From CAVZCK01 sp963798805 (GTDB lineage: Bacteria > Pseudomonadota > Alphaproteobacteria > Rhizobiales > Rhodomicrobiaceae), in assembly GCA_963798805.1 (NCBI GenBank), contig CAWCVC010000005.1, positions 310,001 through 374,000 of the forward strand: DNA of 64,000 bases. Direction: 5' to 3'. This document shows, piece by piece, positions 45,246 through 54,714 of the stretch. The notes below the pieces were generated by a model. That model ran no database searches and had not been told where the DNA came from. It worked only from the letters and a program-made list of their open reading frames with translations. Both the position numbers and the translations under genes were made by a program. Position 1 is the stretch's first letter. Each line of letters starts with the position of its first letter.

Positions 45246-46037
45246 ATGAAGAACAAGCTCATTAACGAGGTCGTTCTTCAGTCAATTCGGTCGGCGCCGA
45301 CGCTGAAGGTTGCAATTGAGAGATTTGTATGTTCCACGGCCCATGAAAACCACGCGGCGGTTTATTCAATCGTCAACAGCGATTCTAATATCAGAATCCG
45401 TAGGAAGAACTGTACGGCATCGTACTCAAGTACAAATATATATTCTGATTTAGATTTCTTTACCGATCTAACGATTATCGTAAGACACTTTGCGGGAATG
45501 CGATGGAGGCCTAAGCGTATAGCATTCCAGTTCTGGCCGCCCGTGGGAGGATTTATGGCAGTTTATTTTCCGAACACTCGTTTCCTCTTCGATCACACAT
45601 CGTCATGGGTCGAGTTGCCTTCCAGCCTGTTAGCCTTGCGTGGCCGAGGCGCCGAAACCACAGAGGGGTCTTCACTCGAAGGCGCCGCGCCGATAAGCCG
45701 TGCTGCATCGGAGGGGGCCGAGTTCATCTACGCGCTGAAACGGGCTCTCAGAACGCATTTATCTGAGGGGTATCCGGATCTTGATTTCGCGGCCCAGATC
45801 ATGCGCATGAGCGTCCGCACACTGCAGCGCAATCTGGCGAGAGCAGGCCTGACTTACTCCAAGGTCGTTGAATATGCACGCTTTGAGGTCGCGGTCGAAT
45901 TATTGAAGAATCCCGATCTCAAAATCATCGAAATCGCGTACGCGCTCGGTTACCAGGATCCGTCGCATTTTTCGCGGGCGTTTCGCCGTATTGCCGGACA
46001 AACCCCGCGTCAGTTTCGCGAAAAGGTATACGGCTAA
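45246..46037 (+). CDS. AraC-family regulator, N-terminally short paralogue
   Basis: A 263-residue regulator. The C-terminal two-HTH domain is complete (IMRMSVRTLQRNLARAGLTY; AYALGYQDPSHFSRAFRRIA). The upstream part aligns with residues about 85-240 of the next gene product (FAGMRWRPKRIAFQFWPPVG against FAGPDWSPKVIALRSRGPFS), but some 75 N-terminal residues of the Arabinose_bd-type domain are absent. Codons in the first 300 bp are AT-richer than elsewhere. It either lost its 5' end or works as a shorter protein. Tandem with its paralogue at 320 bp distance. Confidence 0.8.
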   Translation: MKNKLINEVVLQSIRSAPTLKVAIERFVCSTAHENHAAVYSIVNSDSNIRIRRKNCTASYSSTNIYSDLDFFTDLTIIVRHFAGMRWRPKRIAFQFWPPVGGFMAVYFPNTRFLFDHTSSWVELPSSLLALRGRGAETTEGSSLEGAAPISRAASEGAEFIYALKRALRTHLSEGYPDLDFAAQIMRMSVRTLQRNLARAGLTYSKVVEYARFEVAVELLKNPDLKIIEIAYALGYQDPSHFSRAFRRIAGQTPRQFREKVYG

Positions 46038-46356
46038 GCCAGGATTGATCTGTAGACGCAGGATCATACCCGACGCTTACGCCCGCCACGCCGGAATCTG
46101 TTCGTACCTCTTGTTGCCAGTCTACAGATAATCTTGTCAGTGAACTGAATTCACTGCAGAAATTCGGGCGCCGATCAGGCTTTGTCAATAGTTCGCCGAT
46201 CGGTAAGACATTTTTCTCAAGAAGAAGAGAGTGTTAACCATATTTTGGCGCAAAATGGCCAGAACTTAATTTTCCAATAACTAAAATACTCAGTACGAGG
46301 AGAATTATAGCGGAAAAATCAGACTCCCCCAAAGGCTTCAGTGCGAGATCAAAAGT

Positions 46357-47379
46357 ATGAGCGCCCAATCAGTTCCGACGTTCAGAGCCGCCCATCTCCT
46401 GCCCTATCTCGAGTTTCTGCACAGCAAGGGGGTCTGCTTCGATCGGGTGTTGCAGAAGTTCCGGCTGCCGATTGCCCTCAGCGATCATCCCGAGACGCGT
46501 CTGCCCCTAGTGCCGGCGGTCCGGTTCCTTTCCCATATCGAGCGAAGCGAAGGACTTCGTGATCTGGGAATGCGGGCAAGCGATCAGGTGACCATCAAAC
46601 TGCTCAGCCAGACAACGCTTCGCTCGATTTTAGCGGCGCCCAATCTCGGCGCAGCGCTGGAGATCTTCACCCGGCGGGCGGGGTTCGAGTCCAGCGTTGT
46701 CGAGGCCTGGATGGTTGCCGATGGCTCTGAAATCAAGCTGTGCAAGATTCATCGTGTTTCTTTGGACAATGAGGAACTGCGGCTCATGACGCTTCATTTC
46801 ATGCTGCTGTTCGTCGCCGTTGTCAGGGTCTTCGCCGGACCCGATTGGAGCCCGAAAGTGATCGCGCTTCGCTCGCGCGGGCCTTTCAGCACAATCGCTG
46901 GCGACCGCTTTCCAAACACGCAATTCCTGTTCAATCAGGCGATGTCCTGGATCGATCTGCCAAGGGACATGCTCAGCCTCAGGAAAGGCCAGAACGGCGG
47001 CATCCGACCGAATGCTCTCGCAACGATAGAAAGGGGAGAGCCCCTCGTCGCCTTTGCCGACGATTTTGCCACCTCGCTGAAACGCGTACTGAAAGCCTAT
47101 CTGCCCGACGGTTATCCGAGCATCGATCTGGCGGCCGCGATCGCCGGAACAAGCGTGCGGACCTTGCAGCGCAATTTGGCCCAGTCCGGCTTGACCTATT
47201 CCAAGCTCATCGAGAATACGCGCTTCGAAGCGGCCATGGAAATGCTTGAGGAGCCCGGCGCCAAAATCATCGATATCGCCTATGCCGTGGGTTATGAGGA
47301 CCCATCTCATTTCTCGCGGGCTTTCCGGCGCATGGCCGGAACCAGCCCGCGCGGCTTCAGAATGAGCGGCGCCGCTTAG
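46357..47379 (+). CDS. AraC-family transcriptional regulator
   Basis: A 340-residue regulator of the OruR/ArgR-like AraC group. An N-terminal Arabinose_bd domain (about 15-205, HLLPYLEFLHSKGVCFDRVL to FPNTQFLFNQAMSWIDLP) is followed by the HTH_18 domain (about 245-335: AGTSVRTLQRNLAQSGLTYS, AYAVGYEDPSHFSRAFRRMA). Full length and intact. It probably binds a small ligand and regulates neighbouring or distant genes. CTCCCCC, half of the palindromic motif seen elsewhere in the window, lies at 46324-46330, 27 nt before the start. Confidence 0.9.
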   Translation: MSAQSVPTFRAAHLLPYLEFLHSKGVCFDRVLQKFRLPIALSDHPETRLPLVPAVRFLSHIERSEGLRDLGMRASDQVTIKLLSQTTLRSILAAPNLGAALEIFTRRAGFESSVVEAWMVADGSEIKLCKIHRVSLDNEELRLMTLHFMLLFVAVVRVFAGPDWSPKVIALRSRGPFSTIAGDRFPNTQFLFNQAMSWIDLPRDMLSLRKGQNGGIRPNALATIERGEPLVAFADDFATSLKRVLKAYLPDGYPSIDLAAAIAGTSVRTLQRNLAQSGLTYSKLIENTRFEAAMEMLEEPGAKIIDIAYAVGYEDPSHFSRAFRRMAGTSPRGFRMSGAA

Positions 47380-47697
47380 CTCAGTCGGCAAGCGCGCTGC
47401 ACAGTGAGCGCACCGCCAATGCTTCGGCACAACGGGCAGCTGTCATTCTGCGTACGCATGTCGGAGAATGTCTTGGTGAATCAGGTCCGGGCAGCCTTAT
47501 TAGGCCGACCGCGAAGGAGTGAACTCAAACGCCCGAGCCATAACCGGCGGTTACCTGCCGCGGGGGGTACTTGCCAATCCGAATTTTGCGAGGGTATCCC
47601 CGCAGCTTCCGCGGGGCGGTGTCGTACCGCGAAACGGAGCGGTTTCGGGTGTTGCTGCAGTTGGTCCCGATTGCCGACCTCTGCAGTCGGTAGGCAG
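47380..47697. other. intergenic, no gene seen
   Basis: 318 bp between the AraC gene and the terminator of the convergent small gene. GC-rich, with no frame showing a domain or signal peptide. Confidence 0.4.
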
Positions 47698-47728
47698 AAA
47701 AAACCCGGCTGGATGGATGTCGCCGGGC
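47698..47728 (-). terminator. rho-independent terminator
   Basis: On the minus strand CCCGGC, a 12-nt loop and GCCGGG are followed by TTTTTT, 19 bp after the stop of the Gly/Tyr-rich secreted protein. Confidence 0.75.
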
Positions 47729-47746
47729 TAAGCACCTGTACTGTTT

Positions 47747-48109
47747 TCAATAGTCTTCGTAATCATCGTCACCATAAAATTCGCCATAAGACCGTCCGTA
47801 GGACGAATAGCCGCGCCTGCATCCATATCCTGAATCGTGGAAATGTTCGTACCGATATCGCGGATAATAATCCCCGCCCCAATATCCAGAGCTGTAATGG
47901 CTGTAACTTGGCCCATAACAGCCACCATGCCCGTAGCAGCCACGGTCATCGCCATAATAGCCGTCATAATCTCCGACATTTTGGAGCAAGGCACTCGTCG
48001 AGACGTGAACGACTGCGTCATGCGGAGTTATTGCGGAAGCTGACGATGCACTGGCGGAACATGCGGCGAATGCGAACAGCACCGCCGGAATCAATTTGCT
48101 AGTACCCAT
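47747..48109 (-). CDS. small secreted Gly/Tyr-rich protein
   Basis: A 120-residue protein. The signal peptide is MGTSKLIPAVLFAFAACSAS with a SASSASA cleavage region near 27. The mature part is dominated by Tyr, Gly, Ser and Asp (YDGYYGDDRGCYGHGGCYGP, then SSGYWGGDYYPRYRYEHFHD) and ends in acidic DDDYEDY. Four cysteines could form disulfides. Low-complexity composition suggests an unstructured surface or matrix protein; no family recognised. AGAGGTTCAG precedes the ATG, and a good terminator follows, so it is a single-gene unit. Confidence 0.75.
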   Translation of the reverse strand: MGTSKLIPAVLFAFAACSASASSASAITPHDAVVHVSTSALLQNVGDYDGYYGDDRGCYGHGGCYGPSYSHYSSGYWGGDYYPRYRYEHFHDSGYGCRRGYSSYGRSYGEFYGDDDYEDY

Positions 48110-48630
48110 CTGAACCTCTTTTCTCGGCTCCGCCCGGCATCCTCTGAAGCTCTTGCGGCTTGGGCCGCAGGCACAGTGCGTATGGATAAGAAGCCGTCGG
48201 CTGAAAGATTAAGTCGGAAAGCTTGGCGACGAGAACGCTACCGGAACTCGCTTATTCTAATTCACGGCAGTATCCTCTGCATTGATATCCATACACAAAG
48301 AGCAAATTATCGATCCTTAACGTTCGCGTCTGGCCATATCGCGCCACGACATATCTTCTCGGCGACCGAAAATACAGCGTTTGTCATGCCTTCTCATGCT
48401 CCCCTCGAAGTGTCTATGACGGCGAATGCTGCCGGCGGCGAAGTGTTTAGTCAGCCTCGTGAACCTTTAACGCCCACGTTGGGGGACGGGTCCGACAGGA
48501 AATGACTGGCGTCAGATGGCCAGATTCGGTTTGAGCAAGCCTATAACGTCCTCCGCAATTGCCGAGCAGGGCTCGGCATCCAAAGGCGCAAGAGCCCACT
48601 AGCTATGTGCCACGATCAATGGAGGCAACA
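48110..48630. other. intergenic, no gene seen
   Basis: 521 bp between divergently oriented small exported-protein genes. One long frame (48176-48505) lacks signal, domain or ribosome site and is not called. Confidence 0.4.
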
Positions 48631-48813
48631 ATGCTCAGATATCTGTGCATTCTATTGGCGGCAGTGCTGATGAATGCGGCACCTGCAGCGGCGGCGCCAC
48701 TCGACTGCTCGAACTACATCGACACTGCGCATCCGTATAGTTGCAATTCCCCGGACAGCCCGGAAGGGGTGAGGGAGTTCTGGGATTACACGCAGCGGTG
48801 GGGCGGTGGATAG
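48631..48813 (+). CDS. 60-residue exported peptide
   Basis: MLRYLCILLAAVLMNAAPAA then AAPLDCSNYIDTAHPYSCNS: a clear signal peptide with cleavage at AAA-APLD and a mature part of about 39 residues with two cysteines, likely a disulfide. It ends FWDYTQRWGGG. GGAGG stands 6 nt before the ATG at 48631, which decides the start. Function unknown. Confidence 0.7.
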   Translation: MLRYLCILLAAVLMNAAPAAAAPLDCSNYIDTAHPYSCNSPDSPEGVREFWDYTQRWGGG

Positions 48814-49073
48814 GACGATCGTCAGGTCTCATGTCGCTCTCGGTTTCTCCAACGAGGCGAATGCGGCAAGAGGGCTTTGGTCGTCTTTGACGGCATGTTT
48901 CTCGCTGCAGTTCCTTGGGACCAAGATCGACGTGGGAGCATTGTTCTAGGCAATGCCTCCACGCCATTATGGCCGATCTTAATGGCCGATCTGAAAATGA
49001 AGCACGCGCGCCTTGATGCAACTCTCAAAGTGAATCAAGACGCGCAGCGCTGGGTGACGACCTGAGGGCATGC

Positions 49074-49490
49074 ATGCTCATTAGAATCAGTGGCTGCACT
49101 GTGCTGGGGTTTGCGTCCATCTGCTGCGCCGCTTTCCAGACGATGAATGCCGACTCGCGGCAACGGAGCCGGCCGCTCTCGACCGGGTCTTTGGCCGACA
49201 AACAACCGGTCGAGGTGGTTCCGCTGCCACAGCGCCTCGCGCGTCCCATCACCTTGGGATTTGGTCTTGACCCTATCGGCGACATCAAGGGAGGCAGCGG
49301 GCATGCCGGCAATGGTTGGGAGCTGCTGCATATCGCCATCTACGCTTCGGTGGGCAACCGGGATGCAGTGGAGATTTCTTCGAACCGGCTACGCAAGTTC
49401 GGCCTTACGCGTGAAGCGATGCAGGATGCGATCGATCGAGTGCCGCGCGATGTCAACGCGCCCGACGGACCGCTTAGATCCCCACCATGA
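49074..49490 (+). CDS. hypothetical protein, possibly exported, 138 aa
   Basis: The N-terminus (MLIRISGCTVLGFASICCAA) is a short hydrophobic stretch that may be a signal peptide or lipoprotein signal (CCAA). The mature part is polar, with a helical segment RDAVEISSNRLRKFGLTREA. No family recognised. It is 120 nt upstream of the LuxR-type regulator in the same direction. Moderately likely to be real. Confidence 0.5.
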   Translation: MLIRISGCTVLGFASICCAAFQTMNADSRQRSRPLSTGSLADKQPVEVVPLPQRLARPITLGFGLDPIGDIKGGSGHAGNGWELLHIAIYASVGNRDAVEISSNRLRKFGLTREAMQDAIDRVPRDVNAPDGPLRSPP

Positions 49491-49609
49491 AAATCCGGAC
49501 CGTGATGGCTGTGAAAGGCAGGCAGTCACTCTGGAGCGCGGGCCTGACGCAGTCGCAATGAGATACGGCAAGCGTACGCCCGGTAAAACATAATGAGGAG
49601 AGCCGATCG

Positions 49610-50374
49610 ATGCCACGCGTCAAGTCCTGCGACATTCTGGCGCTCGGCAGGCGGCTCCTAGAATTCACCTCCAGCGTTGATGGGCTGGACTCCCCTGACA
49701 AGGTACTCGACAGTTTGCACAAAATCACCGTTGAAACCTGCCAGATCAATGTGCTCGCTGCGGTTAAGTTTCCTTTGCGCTCGGGAGATCCGGTCGAGAA
49801 GGGGCAGACCCTGTTCATTCACAAGAGCGTGCCGGATGATTGGTGGACAGAGTGGCAAGAACTGAGCCGACAGCACCCCGGCGCCGGATATCTGGTTGCG
49901 CAACTTGCGATTGCGCCGTTTACAATATCAGAGATGACGCGGGCGCTTGAACCCGTCGGCGTCGAGCGTTGGTCGATCGAGCTTGGGCTCAGATATGGGA
50001 TGCGCGACGGCCTTACCTGTCCTGTTGGGGGGCGCTGGGCCGTCGCTTATTGGTCGCGGCACGTCCTATCCGGCCAATTGACGCTCGAAGCGCGCGCAAT
50101 TCTTTTCATGGGCGCCACATTCGCGGCGATCCGGCTCGAGAAGTTAATCGAACCGAATTCAAGGAGGGTTGGCGAATACGCATCGCTGACACCTCGCGAA
50201 CTCTCCGTATTGCGGCTAATGTCGGTGGGACATCAGGTCAAGGGCACCGCAAAGCTTCTCGGTCTGGGGGAGGAGACTGTTCGCACGCATCTGAAAAAAG
50301 CGCAGGCAAAGCTCGGCGTTTGCAATCGCACTCATGCCGTCGCCCAGGCGCTCAGACGACGCCTGATTCCCTGA
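49610..50374 (+). CDS. LuxR-family regulator (autoinducer-binding type), solo
   Basis: A 254-residue regulator. The N-terminal half (about 15-170) has the layout of the autoinducer-binding domain, with VPDDWWTEWQELSRQHPGAG and WSIELGLRYGMRDGLTCPVG at the usual places. The C-terminal LuxR HTH is LTPRELSVLRLMSVGHQVKG then AKLLGLGEETVRTHLKKAQA (about 195-250). No luxI-type synthase is in the window, so it would respond to signals made elsewhere. GAGGAGAGCCGATCG precedes the ATG. A palindromic motif follows 2 nt after its stop. Confidence 0.88.
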   Translation: MPRVKSCDILALGRRLLEFTSSVDGLDSPDKVLDSLHKITVETCQINVLAAVKFPLRSGDPVEKGQTLFIHKSVPDDWWTEWQELSRQHPGAGYLVAQLAIAPFTISEMTRALEPVGVERWSIELGLRYGMRDGLTCPVGGRWAVAYWSRHVLSGQLTLEARAILFMGATFAAIRLEKLIEPNSRRVGEYASLTPRELSVLRLMSVGHQVKGTAKLLGLGEETVRTHLKKAQAKLGVCNRTHAVAQALRRRLIP

Positions 50375-50375
50375 A

Positions 50376-50394
50376 CTCCCCCGTATCGGGGATT
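50376..50394 (+). promoter_or_regulatory. CTCCCCC-N5-GGGGATT motif, copy 2
   Basis: CTCCCCCGTATCGGGGATT, right after the LuxR stop codon; both arms match the motif at 44914-44932. It lacks a T-run, so it is not a standard terminator. Confidence 0.5.
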
Positions 50395-50887
50395 GTCGCG
50401 CCACGAAAATCTGCCAAATGTTATCACCGAGACCGCGCCCGCGGGACCATGGTCAGTCATGATCATCTCCATGTTTCTCGCGGGACCAAGCAGAATGACC
50501 TCTGCCCTGAACGGAGCCGTCATCTGCACACCGTGGCTGGTGAAAATACTGGGGGAGGCGTTTGAGCCAGCCAATCTTCCAGGCCCGGAGGCATCGTCGG
50601 ATGCACCCCGCTGCAGACGTCGACCGCAGCCCCGGGCCTGGAAGTAACACACGCCAAGCATCCAATCGTCGATCCTTTCATTCAAACTGATCCGATTGGC
50701 AACTCGTCGCTGACTCGCTCGCATGGCGGCATGCAGCTAAACACATCGGCGCAATCTTAAATTCGAGACATTGGGACTCTTTTCGCGATTGTCCGGATGC
50801 CGACATTTCGGTCGACCGGCGCGTGCTATCGTTCGCCGGATCCTTGATGAGAAGCGGTTTCACCTGGACAGTCGGGAAGGCTTGAAA
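50395..50887. other. intergenic, one doubtful frame
   Basis: 493 bp before the HdeD-type gene. A TTG-started frame (50393-50647) has GC-rich third positions but no domain, signal or ribosome site; I leave it uncalled. Confidence 0.35.
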
Positions 50888-51451
50888 ATGGTCAGCGTAT
50901 TGCATGGTCGGAGCGACCCCCTTTCCGAAGTCGCGCCATTGCGAGCCAGGTCCGGTTGGGTTGTGGCCCTGGGCGTCGTCTACCTGGTTGCGGGCCTGAT
51001 CGCCCTGTCCAGCATCGTTTTCGCCACGGTCGTCAGCGTATTGGTCGTCGGCATCATGATGGTGGTTGCCGGCATAGCGGAGATCATCAGCGCGTTCCAA
51101 CTGAAGTCCTGGAGCAAATTCCTGCTCGTGCTCGGCGCCTTGTATGTCGTAGCCGGTTTCCTGGTCTTCGAGAATCCCTTGCTCGCCGCGGCTCTCTTGA
51201 CCTTGATGCTCGGCGCGGCGCTCATCGTCTCGGGCGTCATGCGGCTCATCCTGGCCTTTAATCTGACGGCGGAGCGCCCCTGGATTTTGGTGGCTCTCTC
51301 CGGCCTGATAACGCTCCTTCTCGGCATCGTGATCCTGGCGCATTGGCCGGTCTCCGGTTTGTTCGCCCTCGGAATTTTCCTGGGCATCGACCTCGTATTT
51401 GCCGGCGTCGGCTACATCTTCGTCGGTCTGGGGCTGAAAAGCCACGCATAG
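50888..51451 (+). CDS. HdeD-family membrane protein
   Basis: A 187-residue protein with six hydrophobic helices (for example SGWVVALGVVYLVAGLIALS, FLLVLGALYVVAGFLVFENP, LGIFLGIDLVFAGVGYIFVG) in three two-helix repeats, the DUF308/HdeD layout. HdeD is linked to acid resistance in enterobacteria; here only the fold is certain. The ATG at 50888 (MVSVLHGRSDPLSEVAPL) is chosen because the cytoplasmic lead-in is family-like; the open frame extends further 5'. AGGCTTGAAA lies before it. Confidence 0.88.
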   Translation: MVSVLHGRSDPLSEVAPLRARSGWVVALGVVYLVAGLIALSSIVFATVVSVLVVGIMMVVAGIAEIISAFQLKSWSKFLLVLGALYVVAGFLVFENPLLAAALLTLMLGAALIVSGVMRLILAFNLTAERPWILVALSGLITLLLGIVILAHWPVSGLFALGIFLGIDLVFAGVGYIFVGLGLKSHA

Positions 51452-51909
51452 CGCGACGGTGTGCGGTGGTCACCTTGGCCGCCATCGAGCTGGCATCGAC
51501 ATATCGCGAAAGGTCTCTCGATATCGCCGTGGCCAGGACACTCTGCCTGGCGGCGCTGGATAACTTGCTCCGTCCACTCCTTAATTAGCCGCGGTGCTCA
51601 AATCACTGGAATTTTTCTCATTTGTCGGGAAGACGACATCTCGACGTCTGGTCATGTGTTATTGAAATCAGAATAGTGATCGATCTCAAAGTGAACTCGT
51701 TGCATCAAGCTTATCGGCATCGAGAAGAGTAAAGCTTGCCAAAAATCTCGTAGACGCAAATCCGAGAGACAGGATCAGCTGAATATCATCTTTTGGGGTT
51801 AGATCAGGATCGGTCCAATTGACCGCTTTCTGATGGCGCGGCCGCATACGTGAGCTGCAATCCGTTCAGGATCAGGTGCTCTTTCTCGCCGCTCAAGGGA
51901 TCTCGTGGA
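51452..51909. other. intergenic, no gene seen
   Basis: 458 bp between the HdeD-type and FGE genes. It contains an AT-richer stretch around 51600-51800 that may hold the promoter of the FGE gene. Confidence 0.35.
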
Positions 51910-52893
51910 ATGTTGCAGTCAAGTGCTTTCCAGCTCAAGCGCCCTCCATTGCGGAAGCAGTGCAGGGAAATGGTCTTCGTTCCCGGCGGCATGTTCCGCA
52001 TGGGGTCGGATCGTCATTATCCGGAAGAAGCGCCGGTTCACCGCGTCAGCGTAAGCTCCTTCTGGATGGACCGCACGCCGGTGACGAACAGACAGTTCCG
52101 CGACTTCGTGAACGCGACGGGTCATGTGACTATCGCCGAGACGCGCCCCAATCCCAAGGACTATCCGGGAGCGCTGCCTCATATGCTCTACGCCGGCTCG
52201 CTGGTTTTCACCCCGCCTGCACATCCGGTCGATCTGTGCGACTGGTCGCAGTGGTGGACATTCCTAGAAGGCGCGGACTGGCGCCATCCCTATGGTCCCA
52301 AAAGCGGTATCGACGGGCTCGACGATCATCCGGTCGTGCATGTCGCCTATTCCGATGCGCTCGCCTACGCACATTGGGCCGGCAAGGATCTGCCGACCGA
52401 GGCCGAATGGGAATTCGCCGCGCGCGGTGGCCTCCACGGTGCCGAGTTTGCCTGGGGCAACGAATTCAAGCCGAACAATCGCCATATGGCAAATACCTGG
52501 CAGGGCGACTTCCCGCACCAGAACCTCAAAACCGATGGGTATGAGCGCACCTCTCCCGTCACCGCATTTCTTCCGAACGGCTACGGCTTTTACGACATGA
52601 TCGGCAATGTCTGGGAATGGACGGCCGATTGGTACACGCCAAAGCACAGGGCCGATAAGCGCAAGGCCTGCTGCATTCCGGCAAATCCGCGTGGCGGGAC
52701 CAAGAATGCGAGCTACGACCCCTGCCAGCCCGACGTCAAGATTCCCCGCAAAGTCCTGAAGGGCGGCTCGCATCTGTGCGCGCCGAATTATTGCCGCCGC
52801 TATCGTCCCGCCGCACGTCATGCGCAGCCTGTCGATACCTCGACGAGCCATGTCGGTTTTAGGTGCGTTGTCAGAGAAAGGAACACGAAATGA
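51910..52893 (+). CDS. formylglycine-generating enzyme (sulfatase-modifying factor)
   Basis: A 327-residue FGE-sulfatase domain protein from the ATG at 51910; an upstream GTG at 51850 is in frame. The fold starts MVFVPGGMFRMGSDRHYPEE. Further marks are PVTNRQFRDFVNATGHVTIA, DLPTEAEWEFAARGGLHGAE and MIGNVWEWTADWY. The active-site cysteine pair is C290 and C295 in GGSHLCAPNYCRRYRPAAR, spaced as in true FGEs, which distinguishes it from ergothioneine EgtB-type relatives. It oxidises the Cys of a CxPxR motif in sulfatases to formylglycine. No signal peptide. It lies just before a sulfatase remnant and 4 kb from an intact CSPSR sulfatase. Confidence 0.93.
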   Translation: MLQSSAFQLKRPPLRKQCREMVFVPGGMFRMGSDRHYPEEAPVHRVSVSSFWMDRTPVTNRQFRDFVNATGHVTIAETRPNPKDYPGALPHMLYAGSLVFTPPAHPVDLCDWSQWWTFLEGADWRHPYGPKSGIDGLDDHPVVHVAYSDALAYAHWAGKDLPTEAEWEFAARGGLHGAEFAWGNEFKPNNRHMANTWQGDFPHQNLKTDGYERTSPVTAFLPNGYGFYDMIGNVWEWTADWYTPKHRADKRKACCIPANPRGGTKNASYDPCQPDVKIPRKVLKGGSHLCAPNYCRRYRPAARHAQPVDTSTSHVGFRCVVRERNTK

Positions 52894-52955
52894 CCATGGA
52901 GAAAGATACGAAGGCTGAAGAAGCGTGAGCGCTCCAAGATGGTGACCAGAGCCGA

Positions 52956-53550
52956 ACGGTACCGCGTACCGACCTTCGTGCGCTGACCCGATCATTTTCC
53001 CGCGGGCGTCACGCTCACCGGGATGGTCGCGCACGAGGACTGGCTGCCGACGTTGGCCGCCATTGCCGGCGAGCCGAACATCAAGGAGAAGCTGCTCCAC
53101 GGCGTGGAACTGAACGGCCGCAGGTATCGCAATTATATCGACGGCTACAACATGGCCGACCATTTCAGCGGCAAATTGAAGGAGTTGCCGCGCAAGGAGT
53201 TCATCTACGTCAATGACGACGGCCACGTCGTTGCGATGCGCTACAACGCCTGGAAAGCGGTGTTTCTCGAGAACCGCGGTCAGGCCTTCGGCGTATGGCG
53301 CGAGCCATTCACCGAGCTGCGCGTACCGCTCCTATTCCATCTGCGCCGCGATCCTTTCGAGAGAGCCCAGCACAATTCGAACACCTATAACGATTGGTTC
53401 CTCAGCCGGGCCTATGTCCTCGTTCCGATGCAGCAAGTGGTCGGGAAATTCCTACAAACTCTAAAGGAGTATCCACCGAGCCAGACACCCGGTTCGTTCA
53501 ACCTGGAAAAAGTCCAGCAGCAGATCGAAGCCGGAGCTTCGGGGCTATAG
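52956..53550 (+). pseudogene. arylsulfatase remnant, C-terminal part with nonsense codon
   Basis: The sequence RVPTFVR-stop-PDHFPAGVTLTGMVA reads through a TGA at 52983-52985 where sulfatases of this type have Trp (RVPTFVRWP). It continues HEDWLPTLAAIAGEPNIKEK, YRNYIDGYNMADHFSGKLKE and FHLRRDPFERAQHNSNTYND, the C-terminal third of an arylsulfatase. The N-terminal two thirds, including the CxPxR site, are absent. A short leader MTMEKDTKAEEA (52890-52928) may be the original start. It stood in operon order after the FGE gene, which suggests the FGE once matured this enzyme. Confidence 0.88.
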
Positions 53551-53619
53551 CTTTCACAATTGCTCGGCCGCGCTTGCCGAATTGCCGAGTGCGGTCCAAT
53601 CGAACCGGAGTTCAGGCAA

Positions 53620-54627
53620 ATGCGCACCGCCACTTTGCGAGCGCGCTGCTGCGCCGTCGTCGCAGCAATCGTTCATTGTTCACCGGCGTGGGCCGCCGAC
53701 CTGCTGCCCTCTTGGAATGACACCGCCTCCAAGAACACCATCATGACTTTCGTTGAAGACGTGACCAGGCCGGGATCGCCGGACTTTGTGCCCGACCGTG
53801 AACGGATCGCCGTTTTCGACAATGACGGGACGCTTTGGCCGGAACAGCCGGTCTATTTGCAGTTCGCTTTTGCTCTCGACCGGATCAAGGCGATGGCGCC
53901 GCAGCATCCTGAGTGGACGACCAAACAGCCGTTCAAAGCGGTGCTGGAGAACGACACGAAGGCGCTCGCCGCATCCGGCAAGAAGGGTGTGCTGGAAATC
54001 TTGGCTGCCACCCATGCCGGTATGACCACGGACGAATTTGCCAAGATCGTCCGTGAATGGATCGCCACCGCCAGGCATCCGCGTTTCAACCGGCCCTACA
54101 CCGATCTGGTCTATCAACCGATGCTGGAGCTGCTCGCCTATCTGCGCACCAACGGATTCAAGACCTTCGTTGTGTCCGGTGGCGGCATCGAGTTCATGCG
54201 GCCTTGGATGGAAAAGATTTACGGCGTTCCGCCCGAACAGGTCATCGGCTCCTCCGGCATGACTGAGTTCATGACCGAGCCGGACGGCAAGCCGGTGTTG
54301 ATCAAGCTTGCCAAAGTCGAGTTCATTGATGATGGGCCGGGCAAGCCGGTGGGGATCAACCGTTTTATCGGCCGGCGCCCGATCTTTGCCTTCGGCAATT
54401 CCGACGGCGATCAGCAGATGCTCGAATGGACAGCGGCAGGCGAGGGCAGACGATTTGCCGGGATCGTGCACCACGACGATGCGGAGCGGGAATGGGCCTA
54501 TGATCGGGAGTCACATGTCGGCCGGCTCGACAAGGCCCTCGACGAAGCCAGGCAGCGCGGCTGGACTGTGGTCAGCATGAAGCTGGATTGGAAGAACATC
54601 TTCCCCGTCGCGCCGCAGAAGCCATGA
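53620..54627 (+). CDS. exported HAD-superfamily hydrolase
   Basis: A 335-residue protein. The start at 53620 (MRTATLRARCCAVVAAIVHC) is chosen because it gives a signal peptide ending SPAWA-AD. HAD motif I is FDNDGTLW with D67 and D69; motif II is FVVSGGG (about 185); motifs III/IV appear as the Lys region and FAFGNSDGDQQML (about 263). It resembles phosphoserine-phosphatase-like HAD enzymes that act in the periplasm. The substrate is unknown. It follows the sulfatase remnant by 69 bp in the same direction. Confidence 0.85.
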   Translation: MRTATLRARCCAVVAAIVHCSPAWAADLLPSWNDTASKNTIMTFVEDVTRPGSPDFVPDRERIAVFDNDGTLWPEQPVYLQFAFALDRIKAMAPQHPEWTTKQPFKAVLENDTKALAASGKKGVLEILAATHAGMTTDEFAKIVREWIATARHPRFNRPYTDLVYQPMLELLAYLRTNGFKTFVVSGGGIEFMRPWMEKIYGVPPEQVIGSSGMTEFMTEPDGKPVLIKLAKVEFIDDGPGKPVGINRFIGRRPIFAFGNSDGDQQMLEWTAAGEGRRFAGIVHHDDAEREWAYDRESHVGRLDKALDEARQRGWTVVSMKLDWKNIFPVAPQKP

Positions 54628-54714
54628 CCAGCGCGTAAACGCCTGTTTCACCCAACTCAAAGCCGCGGCTCGTGCACCGCATTGTTCGCTTAGCCGAGAT
54701 AACAGGTAACAGTC

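Noticed and set aside
48176..48505. 109-residue plus-strand frame
   Set aside because: No ribosome site, signal or domain; overlaps a likely promoter region of divergent genes.
50393..50647. 84-residue plus-strand frame after the LuxR gene
   Set aside because: TTG start, no ribosome site, no domain; only third-position GC supports it.
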